The notes: a model not told the origin generated them from the sequence alone. DNA of 64,000 nucleotides from Ruegeria sp. PrR005 (GCF_010500245.1 NZ_JAAGOX010000055.1:124001-188000), one strand, 5' to 3'; numbered from the stretch's first letter, positions 25,654-35,369 are shown. Numbers and translations: made by a program.

Positions 25654-26760
25654 TCAGAACTTCCAGCGTGCGCCGAAGAGAAACGCATCCACATCCTTGT
25701 AAGATGTCCCCGGGTCGGACAGTTCGTGATTTCTGTAGCCCAGGTAGACCTGAGTGTTGATGCTGTCGATGTTTTGGTTCACGCCGACGCCCAGGGTCTT
25801 GGATTCACGGCCCGCCAAGCCAAAGTCGCTGCCATTGTAATAATCAATGGCAAACGATGTGGCGCCGATCGACAGGAACTGGCTCTCGTAACCTGCAAGG
25901 ACATAGGTGTAATTGCCGTCGTTCTCGCGGCTGCCCCCGGCGACCGCAAAGTTCAGCCCTGACCGGAATTTGACGGCCACTGCCCCAAAGGTATCATCGC
26001 GATCGACACCACCGCGATCCCGGCGCGAGAAACCGATCCCACCCTTGACCTGGGTTCCGTCGAATTCGCCCGCATATCGCAGCGCAATGTCATAGTATTT
26101 GTCACTGTTGCCAGGTGTAAGCACATCGGTACCGGCTGCCAGCGCAACGCTGAACCCGTTGAAGCTGGGCGTGTCGTAGCGCACGCGCCCCTGCCGACCG
26201 CCATCCAGGCTGGGGTTGACCGAACTGATGGTCACGCCGGACAAGGCACCGGCTGCGGTCCGAAACTGGAACGAACCGGCAAAATCGCCGACACCGTTGT
26301 AGGTGGTCATTCCATTGCCGCTGAAAGAAAGATCAGCGATGCCATCCGATGCCATCGATCCTTGTCCGACATAGAGCGTGCCCCAGCTGTCGCCGGAATA
26401 GGAGAAGTCGATCTTGCGAAGATCGGTACGGTCCCAATCAACGCCTTTGGGCGTGTTCGTCTGGCTGACGCCCCCAGACGAGCGAAAACCGAACGCGGTC
26501 TCGAAATTGAACTTGAACGTGCCCTGATACATGGGCTGCACCACCCACAGGCCGACACGCGTGTTTGAATGCGCGTTGTCGACAAATGTATCCTTGCTCT
26601 GCACTCCGTCATCAACCGACTGCCAAGCGGGCGAGACCTGCCCGTAAATCTTGACATAGCCGCCTGAGGCATTGTCCCACTTCAGTTCCGCCGCAGCCGG
26701 CACCGCCACCATTGCAGCCGCCAGCGCAACACCTGTCTTGATCTTGAATTGTCTGGTCAT
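25654..26760 (-). CDS. Outer-membrane porin (alphaproteobacterial type), paralogue
   Basis: Second general porin, 368 residues. ATG 26760 starts a Sec signal (MTRQFKIKTGVALAAAMVAV, cleaved near PAAAEL). The mature N-terminus WDNASGGYVKIYGQVSPAWQ and terminal WKF parallel the other porin, and many segments match (LRKIDFSYSGDSWGTLYVGQ versus LRHIDFSLEGDWGRVSLGQ). It is paralogous to the gene at 24212-25333 but clearly diverged, so the pair may be used under different conditions. Each gene has its own terminator, so they are probably separate transcripts. Confidence 0.9.
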   Translation of the reverse strand: MTRQFKIKTGVALAAAMVAVPAAAELKWDNASGGYVKIYGQVSPAWQSVDDGVQSKDTFVDNAHSNTRVGLWVVQPMYQGTFKFNFETAFGFRSSGGVSQTNTPKGVDWDRTDLRKIDFSYSGDSWGTLYVGQGSMASDGIADLSFSGNGMTTYNGVGDFAGSFQFRTAAGALSGVTISSVNPSLDGGRQGRVRYDTPSFNGFSVALAAGTDVLTPGNSDKYYDIALRYAGEFDGTQVKGGIGFSRRDRGGVDRDDTFGAVAVKFRSGLNFAVAGGSRENDGNYTYVLAGYESQFLSIGATSFAIDYYNGSDFGLAGRESKTLGVGVNQNIDSINTQVYLGYRNHELSDPGTSYKDVDAFLFGARWKF

Positions 26761-27087
26761 GTCATAACACCGTTCAAAGGGTTGGCTTCTTACCCCCTTC
26801 AAATGGCAAAACTGGTCCTCACTTCCAGAGAAGGCGCAGATTCGCGCGCCAACTTTGGCATTTCCGCAACACGGAATCGTGATGACTTGTGATATTTTTG
26901 GGCATTCTCAATCGCTTAACAGGAGATGGCGATCAAGCGTGATCACGCGCAAAGGAAAAAGCCACCCGCAGCTCTGCGCCCTCTGCATGGCCCACCCCCG
27001 CAGGATGCAGCGCTCTTGCCTGTTTCGCGAAACGCACCCGTTAGCACTGGCCATGATAGAAATGAAATCTTCGCTGACCATGAGAAG
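26761..27087. other. Gene-free stretch between porin and tRNA-Leu
   Basis: 327 bp upstream of the second porin and downstream of tRNA-Leu, both on the minus strand. Small open frames here lack ribosome binding sites and coding character. I see no convincing promoter, terminator or RNA, though the porin promoter must lie here. Confidence 0.45.
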
Positions 27088-27172
27088 TGGTGCGGGTGAA
27101 GGGACTTGAACCCCCACGCCTTGCGGCGCCAGAACCTAAATCTGGTGCGTCTACCAATTCCGCCACACCCGC
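27088..27172 (-). tRNA. tRNA-Leu (anticodon UAG)
   Basis: 85-nt tRNA with an encoded CCA end. The acceptor stem GCGGGTG pairs with CACCCGC (27172-27166 with 27098-27092), with discriminator A. The anticodon stem CCAGA/TCTGG holds the loop TTTAGGT, giving anticodon UAG, which reads CUN leucine codons. The long variable arm (GCGCCGCAAGGCGT) is typical of class II tRNA-Leu, and the T arm GGGGGTTCAAGTCCC is present. No integrase or attachment-site duplication is seen next to it. Confidence 0.95.
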
Positions 27173-27381
27173 AGTCACGGCCCGTCGCAGCGGCGCCGTG
27201 ACGCGCTGAATAGCAAAGCTTTCAACCGAGCGCGAGGGGTAATCTGCGGGTCCGGTTCACGGTACCGCAAAGGCACGATCTTACACATTTATCAAAAATC
27301 GGCAGGAAAACGCCGCGACATGTACATGATTTTGCCATATTCTCAGCCGCAAAAATAAAGAGCAGAACAAGGTGACCAATC

Positions 27382-27891
27382 ATGAACACAAAGGCGCGCG
27401 CCCTAGCTGCCGGCAAGGTTTCGTATTCCAGCCCTGATGTTTTGCCAGTGTCCGAAGCGGGTTTTCTGGCTGGCACCGTCTTGTTGACCCAGGATGGCGA
27501 GATGCCGGTAGAGTTCCTGTCCCCCGGAGACCGGATCATCACCCGCGACCGCGGTTTTGCCCCCCTGCGCCGTGTTGCCCGCGCGCGCCAGTCCGTGCGC
27601 GCCATCCGCTTTGCCGCCGGGTCGCTGGGCAACACCCGCCCCGAATGTGATCTGGTTCTGCCTGCGGGCCAACCGGTGCTGATCCGCGACTGGCGGGCGC
27701 AGGCGCTGTTCGGGACATCTCAAGCCATGGTACGAGCCGATGCGCTAGTGGATGGAGAGTTCGTCTGCGACCTGGGGCCGCGCGATATGCAGCTGTTCCA
27801 ACTGCATTTCGACGAGCCCCATGTGCTTTATGCCGGCGGGCTGGAAGTAGCGGGCCAATACCTGCCCACTTCGAGCCGCCTCGCCGCCTAA
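27382..27891 (+). CDS. Hint-domain (Hedgehog/intein-type) protein lacking the nucleophile Cys
   Basis: Small protein of 169 residues consisting almost wholly of a Hint_2-type domain. The fold is recognisable from AGTVLLTQDGEMPVEFLSPG, then GDRIITRDRGFAPLRRVARA, AIRFAAGSLGNTRPECDLVL and QPVLIRDWRA. The residue before Phe28, normally the self-cleaving Cys of the CF motif, is Gly27, so autoprocessing should not occur. There is no signal peptide. The stop codon overlaps the stop of the convergent NAD(P)HX repair gene by 4 bp. A second Hint protein at 38549-39559 has the Cys. The function is unknown. Confidence 0.8.
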   Translation: MNTKARALAAGKVSYSSPDVLPVSEAGFLAGTVLLTQDGEMPVEFLSPGDRIITRDRGFAPLRRVARARQSVRAIRFAAGSLGNTRPECDLVLPAGQPVLIRDWRAQALFGTSQAMVRADALVDGEFVCDLGPRDMQLFQLHFDEPHVLYAGGLEVAGQYLPTSSRLAA

Positions 27892-29513
27892 AGCCCCAGT
27901 TTCCGGAACACTGCTGGCAGTTGTTCCGGCAGATCCTCTGCGATCAGGCCCGGGCCGAACTCCAGCGCGCATTCCACATGCAGCCAGGCGGCGGTCTCGG
28001 CCGCCTGCATCGGCGCAAGGCCGCGCGCCAGAAGCCCGGTAATGAACCCGGCCAGCACATCGCCCGACCCGGCGGTCGCCAGCCAGGGTGCCGAGCGCTC
28101 GTAATGGGCCGAGTTGACCGAACAGCGTCCTTCGGGGGCCGCGATCACCGTATCGGGCCCCTTGAACAGCACCACACAGCCTGCGCGTTTGGCCGCCTCG
28201 CGGGTGGCATCGACCTTGGAGTAGGCCGGTCCCTTGGTGGCGGGTGCGGTCAGTTTCTCGGAGATATCGGGGAATAGCCGCGCGAATTCGCCGCCATGTG
28301 GGGTCAGAACGCAGTTCTCGTGCAGATGGGCAAACAGCTCAGCCGGGTTCTCAGCATAGGCCGTCAGCGCGTCTGCATCCAGCACCGTGGCGCGCTTTGC
28401 GGCCAACGCCACCGGCACCAGATTGCGCGCCCGCTCGACGCCCATACCGGGGCCCAGGCAAAGCGCGTTGAGGCGGGCATCCTCCAGCACTGTCGCTAAC
28501 CCATCGGCACCGTCGATCCGTGCCAACATCAACGCGGTGATCTGACAGGCAACCTCTTGCTGCGCGCTGGGCGGCACCCCCAGCGTCACCAGCCCCGCCC
28601 CGATCCGCAAGGTTCCGCGGGCGGCAAGGCGCGCGGCGCCGGTTTGGCCCGCTCTACCGGTGAGGATCAAGGCGTGGCCGTGGGAGTATTTGTGGCCCGA
28701 ATATTTCTTATTTTTATTTTCTTTCTCGTAGCCAAGCAACTCGACGCAGCCTTTGGGGTAAACTTTGGGCAAACCTAGTGGCACAACTTTGAGTTTCCCG
28801 CAGCCTTTCGCTCCTCCGTAGCTGCCGCAACTCTGACTCATATGATGGCCAATTTTTGCACTATGGAATGTTACAGTAAGATGAGTTGGGAGGGCTCCAA
28901 AGTCTCGCCCGCTATCGCTGCAAACACCGCTAGGAAAATCAATTGCGACGAAGCGGTCTCCGTTCGGCTCATGCGCATCCACAATCAGAGGAGTCGGCAT
29001 AAAGCCATTCCAAGCTTCATCCGTGTCATCAGGCATTTTGCGGGTCAGCCCCGTTCCGAATAACGCGTCAATTACGAGAAACTGGCATTCTTCATCTCCT
29101 TCGTAGAAATCACGGACACCTCGATCATCCCACTCATTGACACTGCCCAACTCCCGCCACCGTTCATAATTCACCTTCGCATCCGGCGGCAGCTTGTCCG
29201 GGTCTCCATACAGGAACACCTCCACCTCCCAGCCGCGCTCCTTCAAGAGCCGCGCCACCACAAAGCCGTCGCCGCCATTGTTACCCGGCCCGCAAAGGAC
29301 CACAGCCCGCCATACCCCTTCCTCTTGCCGCAGATATCCCGGGGGTGCGGGGGCTGGCCCCCGCTCGTCTGCCAATTCGGGCCATTCCTCGAAAATCGCT
29401 TCGACCACCCCGCGCCCGGCGCGCTCCATCAACTCCAGCCCGGTCACCTCGCCCGAGGCGATTGCGGCTTGTTCTATTGCCCGCATCTGTGCTGCGGTGA
29501 GCAGTTCAGCCAT
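27888..29513 (-). CDS. nnr: Bifunctional NAD(P)H-hydrate epimerase / ADP-dependent dehydratase
   Basis: Repairs damaged NAD(P)HX; 541 residues. The N-terminal epimerase (YjeF_N, about 1-240) has LTAAQMRAIEQAAI, GPGNNGGDGFVVAR and the active-site region VIDALFGTGLTRK. The C-terminal dehydratase (about 255-541) has HKYSHGHALILTG, LGPGMG, VLDADALTAY, LTPHGGEFARLF and the ATP/ADP-site GSGDVLAGFITGLLARG. ATG at 29513 begins the conserved N-terminus. The middle (coded by about 28690-29150) is clearly lower in GC and uses codons foreign to its neighbours, with YEKENKNKKY in the linker, suggesting a recombined segment. Confidence 0.92.
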   Translation of the reverse strand: MAELLTAAQMRAIEQAAIASGEVTGLELMERAGRGVVEAIFEEWPELADERGPAPAPPGYLRQEEGVWRAVVLCGPGNNGGDGFVVARLLKERGWEVEVFLYGDPDKLPPDAKVNYERWRELGSVNEWDDRGVRDFYEGDEECQFLVIDALFGTGLTRKMPDDTDEAWNGFMPTPLIVDAHEPNGDRFVAIDFPSGVCSDSGRDFGALPTHLTVTFHSAKIGHHMSQSCGSYGGAKGCGKLKVVPLGLPKVYPKGCVELLGYEKENKNKKYSGHKYSHGHALILTGRAGQTGAARLAARGTLRIGAGLVTLGVPPSAQQEVACQITALMLARIDGADGLATVLEDARLNALCLGPGMGVERARNLVPVALAAKRATVLDADALTAYAENPAELFAHLHENCVLTPHGGEFARLFPDISEKLTAPATKGPAYSKVDATREAAKRAGCVVLFKGPDTVIAAPEGRCSVNSAHYERSAPWLATAGSGDVLAGFITGLLARGLAPMQAAETAAWLHVECALEFGPGLIAEDLPEQLPAVFRKLGL

Positions 29514-29628
29514 GTTCCGATCACTCGCGATTCAATTCTGATGCTTTTTTGTGCGTCATGATGAAATTTTCACCTCATGCCCATTTTTGCCGCATCTGCA
29601 CCGGCTGATTTCCGCAATCGCATTGTGA

Positions 29629-30021
<393 letters not shown>

Positions 30022-30053
30022 CCCGAACACACTCTAGCAGAGGACAACAGAGT

Positions 30054-31460
30054 ATGAGCAAGGACGCAGTTCTTCAGCTGATCAAGGACGAGGGTGCCGA
30101 ATATGTCGACATCCGCTTCACCGACCCGCGCGGCAAGCTGCAACACGTGACCATCGTGTCGGATCTGGTCGACGAGGATTTCCTGGAAGAAGGCTTCATG
30201 TTCGACGGTTCGTCGATTGCCGGCTGGAAGTCGATCGAAGCCTCGGACATGAAACTGATGCCCGACACCGAAAGCGCCTATGTCGATCCGTTCTACGCGG
30301 AAAAGACCATCTGCATTCATTGCTCGGTGGTCGAGCCCGACACCGGCGAGGCCTATGACCGCGACCCGCGCGGCACCGCCGTCAAGGCCGAGGCCTATCT
30401 GAAGGCATCCGGCATCGGCGATGTGGCCTATATGGGTCCCGAGGCGGAATTCTTCCTGTTCGACGACGTGCGCTTTTCGAACACCATCAACAAGGTCTCC
30501 TACGAGGTCGACGCGACCGACGCATCCTGGAACTCGGATGCCGAGTTCGAAACCGGCAACATGGGTCACCGTCCCGGCCTGAAGGGTGGCTATTTCCCGG
30601 TCAACCCGATCGACGAGGCCCAGGATCTGCGCGCCGAGATGCTCTCGACCATGAAGCGCATGGGCATGAAGGTCGACAAGCACCACCACGAGGTGGCCAG
30701 CTGTCAGCACGAGCTGGGCCTGATCTTCGGCACGCTGACCAAGCAGGCCGACGAGATCCAGAAATACAAATACGTGATCCACAACGTGGCGCATGCCTAT
30801 GGCAAGTCGGCCACCTTCATGCCGAAGCCGATCTATGGCGACAACGGCTCGGGCATGCATGTGAACATGTCGATCTGGAAAGACGGCAAGCCGCTGTTTG
30901 CCGGTGACAAATATGCCGATCTGAGCCAGGAAGCGCTGTATTTCATCGGCGGCATCCTGAAGCACGCCAAGACGCTGAACGCCTTCACCAACCCGGGCAC
31001 CAACAGCTACAAGCGCCTGATCCCAGGTTTTGAGGCCCCCGTGCTGCGCGCCTATTCGGCCCGCAACCGCTCGGGCTGCGTCCGTATCCCATGGACCGAA
31101 AGCCCCAAGGCCAAGCGCGTCGAGGCCCGCTTCCCCGATCCGTCGGCAAACCCCTATCTGTGCTTTGCCGCGCTGCTCATGGCCGGTCTTGACGGCATCA
31201 AGAACAAGATCGATCCGGGCGAGGCGATGGACAAGAACCTCTACGACCTGCCCGCCGAGGAACTGGCCGGTATCCCGACCGTCTGCGGCTCGCTGCGCGA
31301 GGCGCTGGAATGCCTGGCGGCCGATCACGACTTCCTGTTGCAGGGCGACGTGTTCACCAAGGACCAGATCGAGGGCTATATCGAGCTGAAGATGGAAGAG
31401 GTCCACAAGTACGAGCACACCCCGCACCCGGTGGAATTCGGCATGTACTACAGCTGCTGA
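30054..31460 (+). CDS. glnA: Glutamine synthetase type I
   Basis: ATP-dependent synthesis of glutamine from glutamate and ammonia; 468 residues, the usual GSI length. It has the N-terminal beta-grasp [18 protein letters not shown], the [19 protein letters not shown] active-site segment, and [10 protein letters not shown]. The adenylylation Tyr (Tyr397 in enteric numbering) is in [12 protein letters not shown], so GlnE control is expected. ATG 30054 was chosen for the conserved [14 protein letters not shown] start, preceded by GAGGA. A UUCG-loop terminator follows. Confidence 0.97.
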   Translation: MSKDAVLQLIKDEGAEYVDIRFTDPRGKLQHVTIVSDLVDEDFLEEGFMFDGSSIAGWKSIEASDMKLMPDTESAYVDPFYAEKTICIHCSVVEPDTGEAYDRDPRGTAVKAEAYLKASGIGDVAYMGPEAEFFLFDDVRFSNTINKVSYEVDATDASWNSDAEFETGNMGHRPGLKGGYFPVNPIDEAQDLRAEMLSTMKRMGMKVDKHHHEVASCQHELGLIFGTLTKQADEIQKYKYVIHNVAHAYGKSATFMPKPIYGDNGSGMHVNMSIWKDGKPLFAGDKYADLSQEALYFIGGILKHAKTLNAFTNPGTNSYKRLIPGFEAPVLRAYSARNRSGCVRIPWTESPKAKRVEARFPDPSANPYLCFAALLMAGLDGIKNKIDPGEAMDKNLYDLPAEELAGIPTVCGSLREALECLAADHDFLLQGDVFTKDQIEGYIELKMEEVHKYEHTPHPVEFGMYYSC

Positions 31461-31483
31461 TCGCAGCCAGTATCTCAGATCGG

Positions 31484-31510
31484 GGGCGTCCTTCGGGGCG
31501 CCCTCTTTCT
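31484..31510 (+). terminator. Terminator of glnB-glnA
   Basis: 8-bp stem with one G-T pair closed by a TTCG tetraloop (31484-31491 with 31496-31503), followed by TCTTTCTTT. Confidence 0.8.
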
Positions 31511-31573
31511 TTGGTTGGTTGATGGTCCATCGCATTCCGGGGTGGGATCTGCAATTACCCGATGGTCAAGCAC

Positions 31574-32860
31574 TTAAACCAATTGAGTTGTTTCCGGGTT
31601 TTCCTCCAGCCTGAAAACCTCGATCGGCTCCCGAATTCCCTTCAGATGCAGGGTACCTCGTGAAACCACCCTGAATTCATCTTCGACTGCAATAGCAGCT
31701 CTCGGGCTCAGAAGGATCTCGCCGTCTTCGGCTTCGTCGCACAGCCTGGAACCGAGGTTTATTGCAGTCCCGGACGCGGTGTAATCAAACCGCCCTTCGG
31801 ATCCCACCATTCCGACAGTGGCATACCCCAGTGACACGCCGACACCAAATCCCAAACGGTAACCGAGCCGCTTCCACTGCCGGCCGAGGTGCGCCATCCG
31901 TTCGCGCATCGCAACGGCCAACCGCACGGCTTGGCCGGCCGGGTTATCGCAGGGTATCGGATCATTGAACAAAACCATGATGCCATCCCCCATCCGGTGA
32001 TCGACGCCCGCCCCATGTGCATTGATCAGCTTGCCCATCTCCTCATGATAGGTCTGCAAGACCTCGATGGTCTCTTCGGGTTCGGCGGTTTCGCAAAAGG
32101 CAGTAAATCCGCGAATGTCACAAAACAGCACCCCCAGCAGGGCGCGGTGGCTGGACAGTATTCTGTCCGAACCGGAGGAAACGATGGTATCGGCCACCGC
32201 CGGAGGCAGAAACCGCTTGAGCCGCCCCATGCGTTCGATCTCGGCCACTTGCGTGTCGACCCGATCTTGCAGCGATTGGTTGAGTGTTTCCACCTCTTCG
32301 GTCTTGTCCTTCAGCGCACAAAACTGCCGGACATTCTCGACGGCGATCATTGCATGGTCGGCAAACAGCTGGATGAGTTCGATATCGGCGCCTGAAAAAG
32401 CCTCGGGAACGCGCCCGGCCAGGCTCAGAACGCCGTGACACCGATCACGGGCCAGCAATGGAACGTGCAACAGACTTCTTGCCGCGCCGGTCTCCTGGTT
32501 TGTATCGACATTCTCGGTGTCGGGAATGTGAACAACCGTTCTCGATACTGCTGCACGCACCAGCGGATTGCCGACGTCGTCCAATCGGGGCGGTTTCTGG
32601 AAATGCAATGCGACCAGCCATTCGTCTTCGCCCTGATAGGCGGCCAGTTGCAGTTCCTGCCCGTCATCCGACAAAAGAAAAAACCCCGCGTGCAGGCTGT
32701 CACACAACCGGCGCGCATGGGCCAGGATCACGTCGAACACCGGGAGGCTGTCTTCGCGAGAGCGGGTAATGACCTGAAGAATATCACGCGATGCCGCCTC
32801 ACGTTCCCGCATGGCTTGAAACGTTGGCACATCGACTTTCGGTTCCGTGTCAGAATTCAA
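31574..32860 (-). CDS. GAF-domain class III adenylate/guanylate cyclase
   Basis: Soluble signalling cyclase, 428 residues. A GAF sensor domain (about 38-180) is joined by a coiled-coil-like helix (about 182-212) to a class III cyclase domain (about 236-410). Metal-binding Asp248 (FCDIRGFT) and Asp292 (MGDGIM) are present, as are the transition-state residues Asn368 and Arg372 (INLGSR). The position of the substrate-specifying Lys is His288. Asp359 in FDYT fits adenine recognition. The annotated start is TTG at 32860 with AAGGG about 7 nt upstream; an ATG at 32812 is the alternative. The product is probably cAMP. Confidence 0.85.
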   Translation of the reverse strand: MNSDTEPKVDVPTFQAMREREAASRDILQVITRSREDSLPVFDVILAHARRLCDSLHAGFFLLSDDGQELQLAAYQGEDEWLVALHFQKPPRLDDVGNPLVRAAVSRTVVHIPDTENVDTNQETGAARSLLHVPLLARDRCHGVLSLAGRVPEAFSGADIELIQLFADHAMIAVENVRQFCALKDKTEEVETLNQSLQDRVDTQVAEIERMGRLKRFLPPAVADTIVSSGSDRILSSHRALLGVLFCDIRGFTAFCETAEPEETIEVLQTYHEEMGKLINAHGAGVDHRMGDGIMVLFNDPIPCDNPAGQAVRLAVAMRERMAHLGRQWKRLGYRLGFGVGVSLGYATVGMVGSEGRFDYTASGTAINLGSRLCDEAEDGEILLSPRAAIAVEDEFRVVSRGTLHLKGIREPIEVFRLEENPETTQLV

Positions 32861-32916
32861 CCTTGGGCCCTTGGTCAGGAGATCAAATGAACGTCTTCAA
32901 GGCCAATCGTCAAAGA

Positions 32917-33180
32917 CTATGGAGTCAGATCCATCGCCGTAACGATACCGCTATAGGGTAAGCCCGCCTTGTCGTTCAGGGCGCGCACGTCGTCGGCTGT
33001 CTCTGCCTCGAAAAGACACATGCAACGTCCGTCCTGCGGCGCAAACGTCGACCGGATGTATCGGATTTCGGTTCCCGCAGCGCGCATTTCCGCCGCCTTC
33101 GAAATCGCGGCCTTCTGCGCCTCTGCTAGGTCTTCCATAGCGATCCCTTTGAGATCGCGCTCTACCATGAATACCGGCAT
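32917..33180 (-). CDS. DUF4242-like small protein
   Basis: Small protein of 87 residues resembling the DUF4242 family (ferredoxin-like alpha-beta fold, some members bind nickel). It opens with MPVFMVERDLKGIAMEDLAE and has EIRYIRSTFAPQDGRCMCLF, the family's strand with Cys residues, then DVRALNDKAGLPYSGI. A G-rich ribosome-binding stretch precedes ATG 33180. It is upstream of the cyclase on the same strand with a 56-bp gap and could be co-transcribed. The biochemical role is not established. Confidence 0.7.
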   Translation of the reverse strand: MPVFMVERDLKGIAMEDLAEAQKAAISKAAEMRAAGTEIRYIRSTFAPQDGRCMCLFEAETADDVRALNDKAGLPYSGIVTAMDLTP

Positions 33181-33511
33181 CCGCCCCCCATTCCTCGGTT
33201 CCGTCGATGTCAAATCATACAACAAAGCCTTCGTCGGTAGAACGAGCAATTGAGTATCTTCTCGTTTCCACGAGGTTCCGGACGCCCGACCAGCGCCGTC
33301 TGTATCGCGACACCGGAAAGGCAAAGGAGATGTCGTTCGAGTGCCGTTGCTCCACATGATGTGGGAGTTCCCTGCCTCGTCTATGCCCGGGAGTTTGGAA
33401 TAGACCACAGCACACCTCGCGTCTTTTGACCCGAGGAAGGCCCATATTCCCCTTTGAGCTAACGCCCTGCCCGGCTAGTCTGAATGTGTATTACTGGCAA
33501 AGGACTATTTC
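33181..33511. other. Gene-free divergent intergenic stretch
   Basis: 331 bp between the divergent DUF4242-like and solute-binding-protein genes. On the minus strand TATGAT (33219-33214) could be a -10 element for the DUF4242 gene, with a poor -35 match (TTCTAC) 17 bp upstream. The minus-strand frame is open across this stretch but lacks coding character. No RNA gene or repeat is seen. Confidence 0.45.
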
Positions 33512-34348
33512 ATGCGGCTTCTTGCTTTGACCCTGGCGATCACACTGACCGCCGGTACTGTCGCGGCCCAGACTATCGAGCGTATTCGCGACACCGGAAA
33601 GATCACCATCGGGTTCCGCGTCGACGCGGCGCCGCTTTCCTTTGCCGATGCCGAGGGACGGCCTGCGGGCTATACGCCTTTGCTATGCGACAGGCTGGCA
33701 CAGGCGATGGCCGACCAGCTGGACATGGCCGAACTGAAGGCCAGCTTTGTGCCGGTCACAACCTCGGACCGGTTCGACAGGATCGCCAAGGGCGAAATCG
33801 ACATTCTGTGTGGCGCGGCCACCGTGACGCTGGAGCGGCAGAAGATCGTCGATTTCTCGATCCCTGTCTATGTCGACGGAACATCCGTTATCACGCGCCG
33901 CGGTGCTGGCGCTCACCTGTCTGACCTTGCGGGCAAGACCATCGGGTTTCGTGCCGATACCACCACGGAACAAGCTGTTTTGAACTCTTTCCAAGGTGCC
34001 GGGTTAGAGGCCCGCTTCGAACGCTTCACCGATCACAAAGCCGGATTCAAGGCGCTAAACAACGGGACCCTTGACGCCTACTTCGCAGATCAGTCCATCC
34101 TGATCTTCAACTATCTGGCCGGAAAAATGGCCGAACGGTTCCAGCTTATGGACGAAATCCTGACGCTTGAAAAACAAGCGCTTGCCCTGCCCCGCGGTGA
34201 CAGCGATTTCCGACTTCTGATCGATACGCTGCTGTCCGAGATGTACGCCGACGGCACCATCAACCGCGTCTTCCACGAGGCGCTGCCCGGCGTCGAACCG
34301 GGCGCCGCGCTCAAGGCGATGTTTCTGATCGCACCCACCTTGCCCTAA
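33512..34348 (+). CDS. Family 3 (amino-acid type) periplasmic solute-binding protein
   Basis: Periplasmic binding protein of 278 residues of the polar amino acid ABC transporter type (SBP_bac_3). A Sec signal (MRLLALTLAITLTAGTVAAQ) leads into ERIRDTGKITIGFRVDAAPL, then FADAEGRPAGYTPLLCDRLA and the DILCGAATVTLERQKIVDFS hinge motif, all typical. AAAGGA lies 7 nt before ATG 33512. No permease or ATPase gene is adjacent, so it is an orphan binding protein that may serve a transporter elsewhere or a sensor. The next gene, a transglycosylase, follows after 31 bp. Confidence 0.88.
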   Translation: MRLLALTLAITLTAGTVAAQTIERIRDTGKITIGFRVDAAPLSFADAEGRPAGYTPLLCDRLAQAMADQLDMAELKASFVPVTTSDRFDRIAKGEIDILCGAATVTLERQKIVDFSIPVYVDGTSVITRRGAGAHLSDLAGKTIGFRADTTTEQAVLNSFQGAGLEARFERFTDHKAGFKALNNGTLDAYFADQSILIFNYLAGKMAERFQLMDEILTLEKQALALPRGDSDFRLLIDTLLSEMYADGTINRVFHEALPGVEPGAALKAMFLIAPTLP

Positions 34349-34379
34349 CCCAACGCCGAACTTGATGGTAGTACCCGAC

Positions 34380-35171
34380 ATGCGTGCAATTCTTCTCGCC
34401 CTGTTGCTGACCCAACTTCCCGCCGCCGGCGCCGCGCTGACCTGTGGCAACACCTCCTCGGGCTTTAACGCCTGGAAGGCCGAATTCGCCCAGTTGGCAC
34501 GCCAGCGCGGTATTGGCAGGGCCGGTCTCAGCGCACTGGAACAGGCAAGTTATGCCACCGCGACCATCCGCGCTGACCGGGGACAGAAGAGCTTCAAGTA
34601 CTCGCTGGAAAAGTTCATGCAGGTGCGCGGTGCCGACACGATCGTGGTGCAAGGCCGCAAACGCAAGGCTCGCGACCCCGAGTTCTATGCCGCCCTCGAA
34701 CGGCAATATGGCGTCCCCCCCGGCATCCTGATCGCGCTGCACGGCATGGAAACAGCCTTTGGCAGCTTCATGGGCGATAGCCCCGTAGTCGCCGCGATCA
34801 CCACGCTGGCCTACGATTGCCGCCGGTCGGATTTCTTTATCCCGCATGCACTGGCTGCGCTGGAACTGGTCGACCGCAAGGCGATCACGGCCAACACCAA
34901 AGGCGCCAAGCATGGCGAATTGGGGCACACACAGTTCCTTCCTGGCAACGCCCTGACCTATGGCGTCGACGCAACCGGAGATGGAAGGGTCGATTTCTAC
35001 AACATGACCGACGCGCTGGCCTCGACCGCCAATTTCCTGCGCCAGAAGGGCTGGAAACCGGGGCGCGGATATCAGCCAGGTGAGCCGAATTTCGAAGTAA
35101 TCAAGCAATGGAATGCGGCTTCGGTATATCAGCAGGCGATCGCGATCATGGCACGGAGAATCGACAGCTAA
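34380..35171 (+). CDS. Lytic murein transglycosylase, MltB-like
   Basis: Exported peptidoglycan-cleaving enzyme, 263 residues, SLT_2 (MltB/SltB) family. A Sec signal (MRAILLALLLTQLPAAGAAL) precedes FNAWKAEFAQLARQRGIGRA. The catalytic Glu is in LIALHGMETAFGSFMGD, and GHTQFLPGNALTYGVDATGD carries the conserved QFxP and DxDGDG-like calcium-site region. The start was taken as ATG 34380, the signal-peptide Met; an ATG at 34362 would add six residues. It may be co-transcribed with the preceding binding-protein gene. Confidence 0.88.
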   Translation: MRAILLALLLTQLPAAGAALTCGNTSSGFNAWKAEFAQLARQRGIGRAGLSALEQASYATATIRADRGQKSFKYSLEKFMQVRGADTIVVQGRKRKARDPEFYAALERQYGVPPGILIALHGMETAFGSFMGDSPVVAAITTLAYDCRRSDFFIPHALAALELVDRKAITANTKGAKHGELGHTQFLPGNALTYGVDATGDGRVDFYNMTDALASTANFLRQKGWKPGRGYQPGEPNFEVIKQWNAASVYQQAIAIMARRIDS

Positions 35172-35364
35172 AAGTTGCATCCAGCCAACTAAGCGACGCC
35201 TGTGTGACAGATTTTCGCCACAATTCATCAAGTTTTTAGTAAAATGCTGGTTTCCAGTCGCGAACCAATTCTGGCAGAAAAGATGAATTGCCCTCCTATC
35301 ATGCCTTTTCGGCCCCATTTTCTCCACCATACCCCTCTAGCTTGATTGCCAGATGAACACGTAT

Positions 35365-35369
35365 GGAGG
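35365..35369 (+). promoter_or_regulatory. Ribosome binding site deciding a GTG start
   Basis: GGAGG 8 nt before GTG 35378. An ATG at 35363 overlaps this site and has no Shine-Dalgarno sequence of its own, so GTG is the better start. Confidence 0.75.

Noticed and set aside
27088-27172. tRNA-Leu as an integration site of a mobile island
   Set aside because: No integrase, no partial tRNA duplication and no shift in composition next to it within the window.
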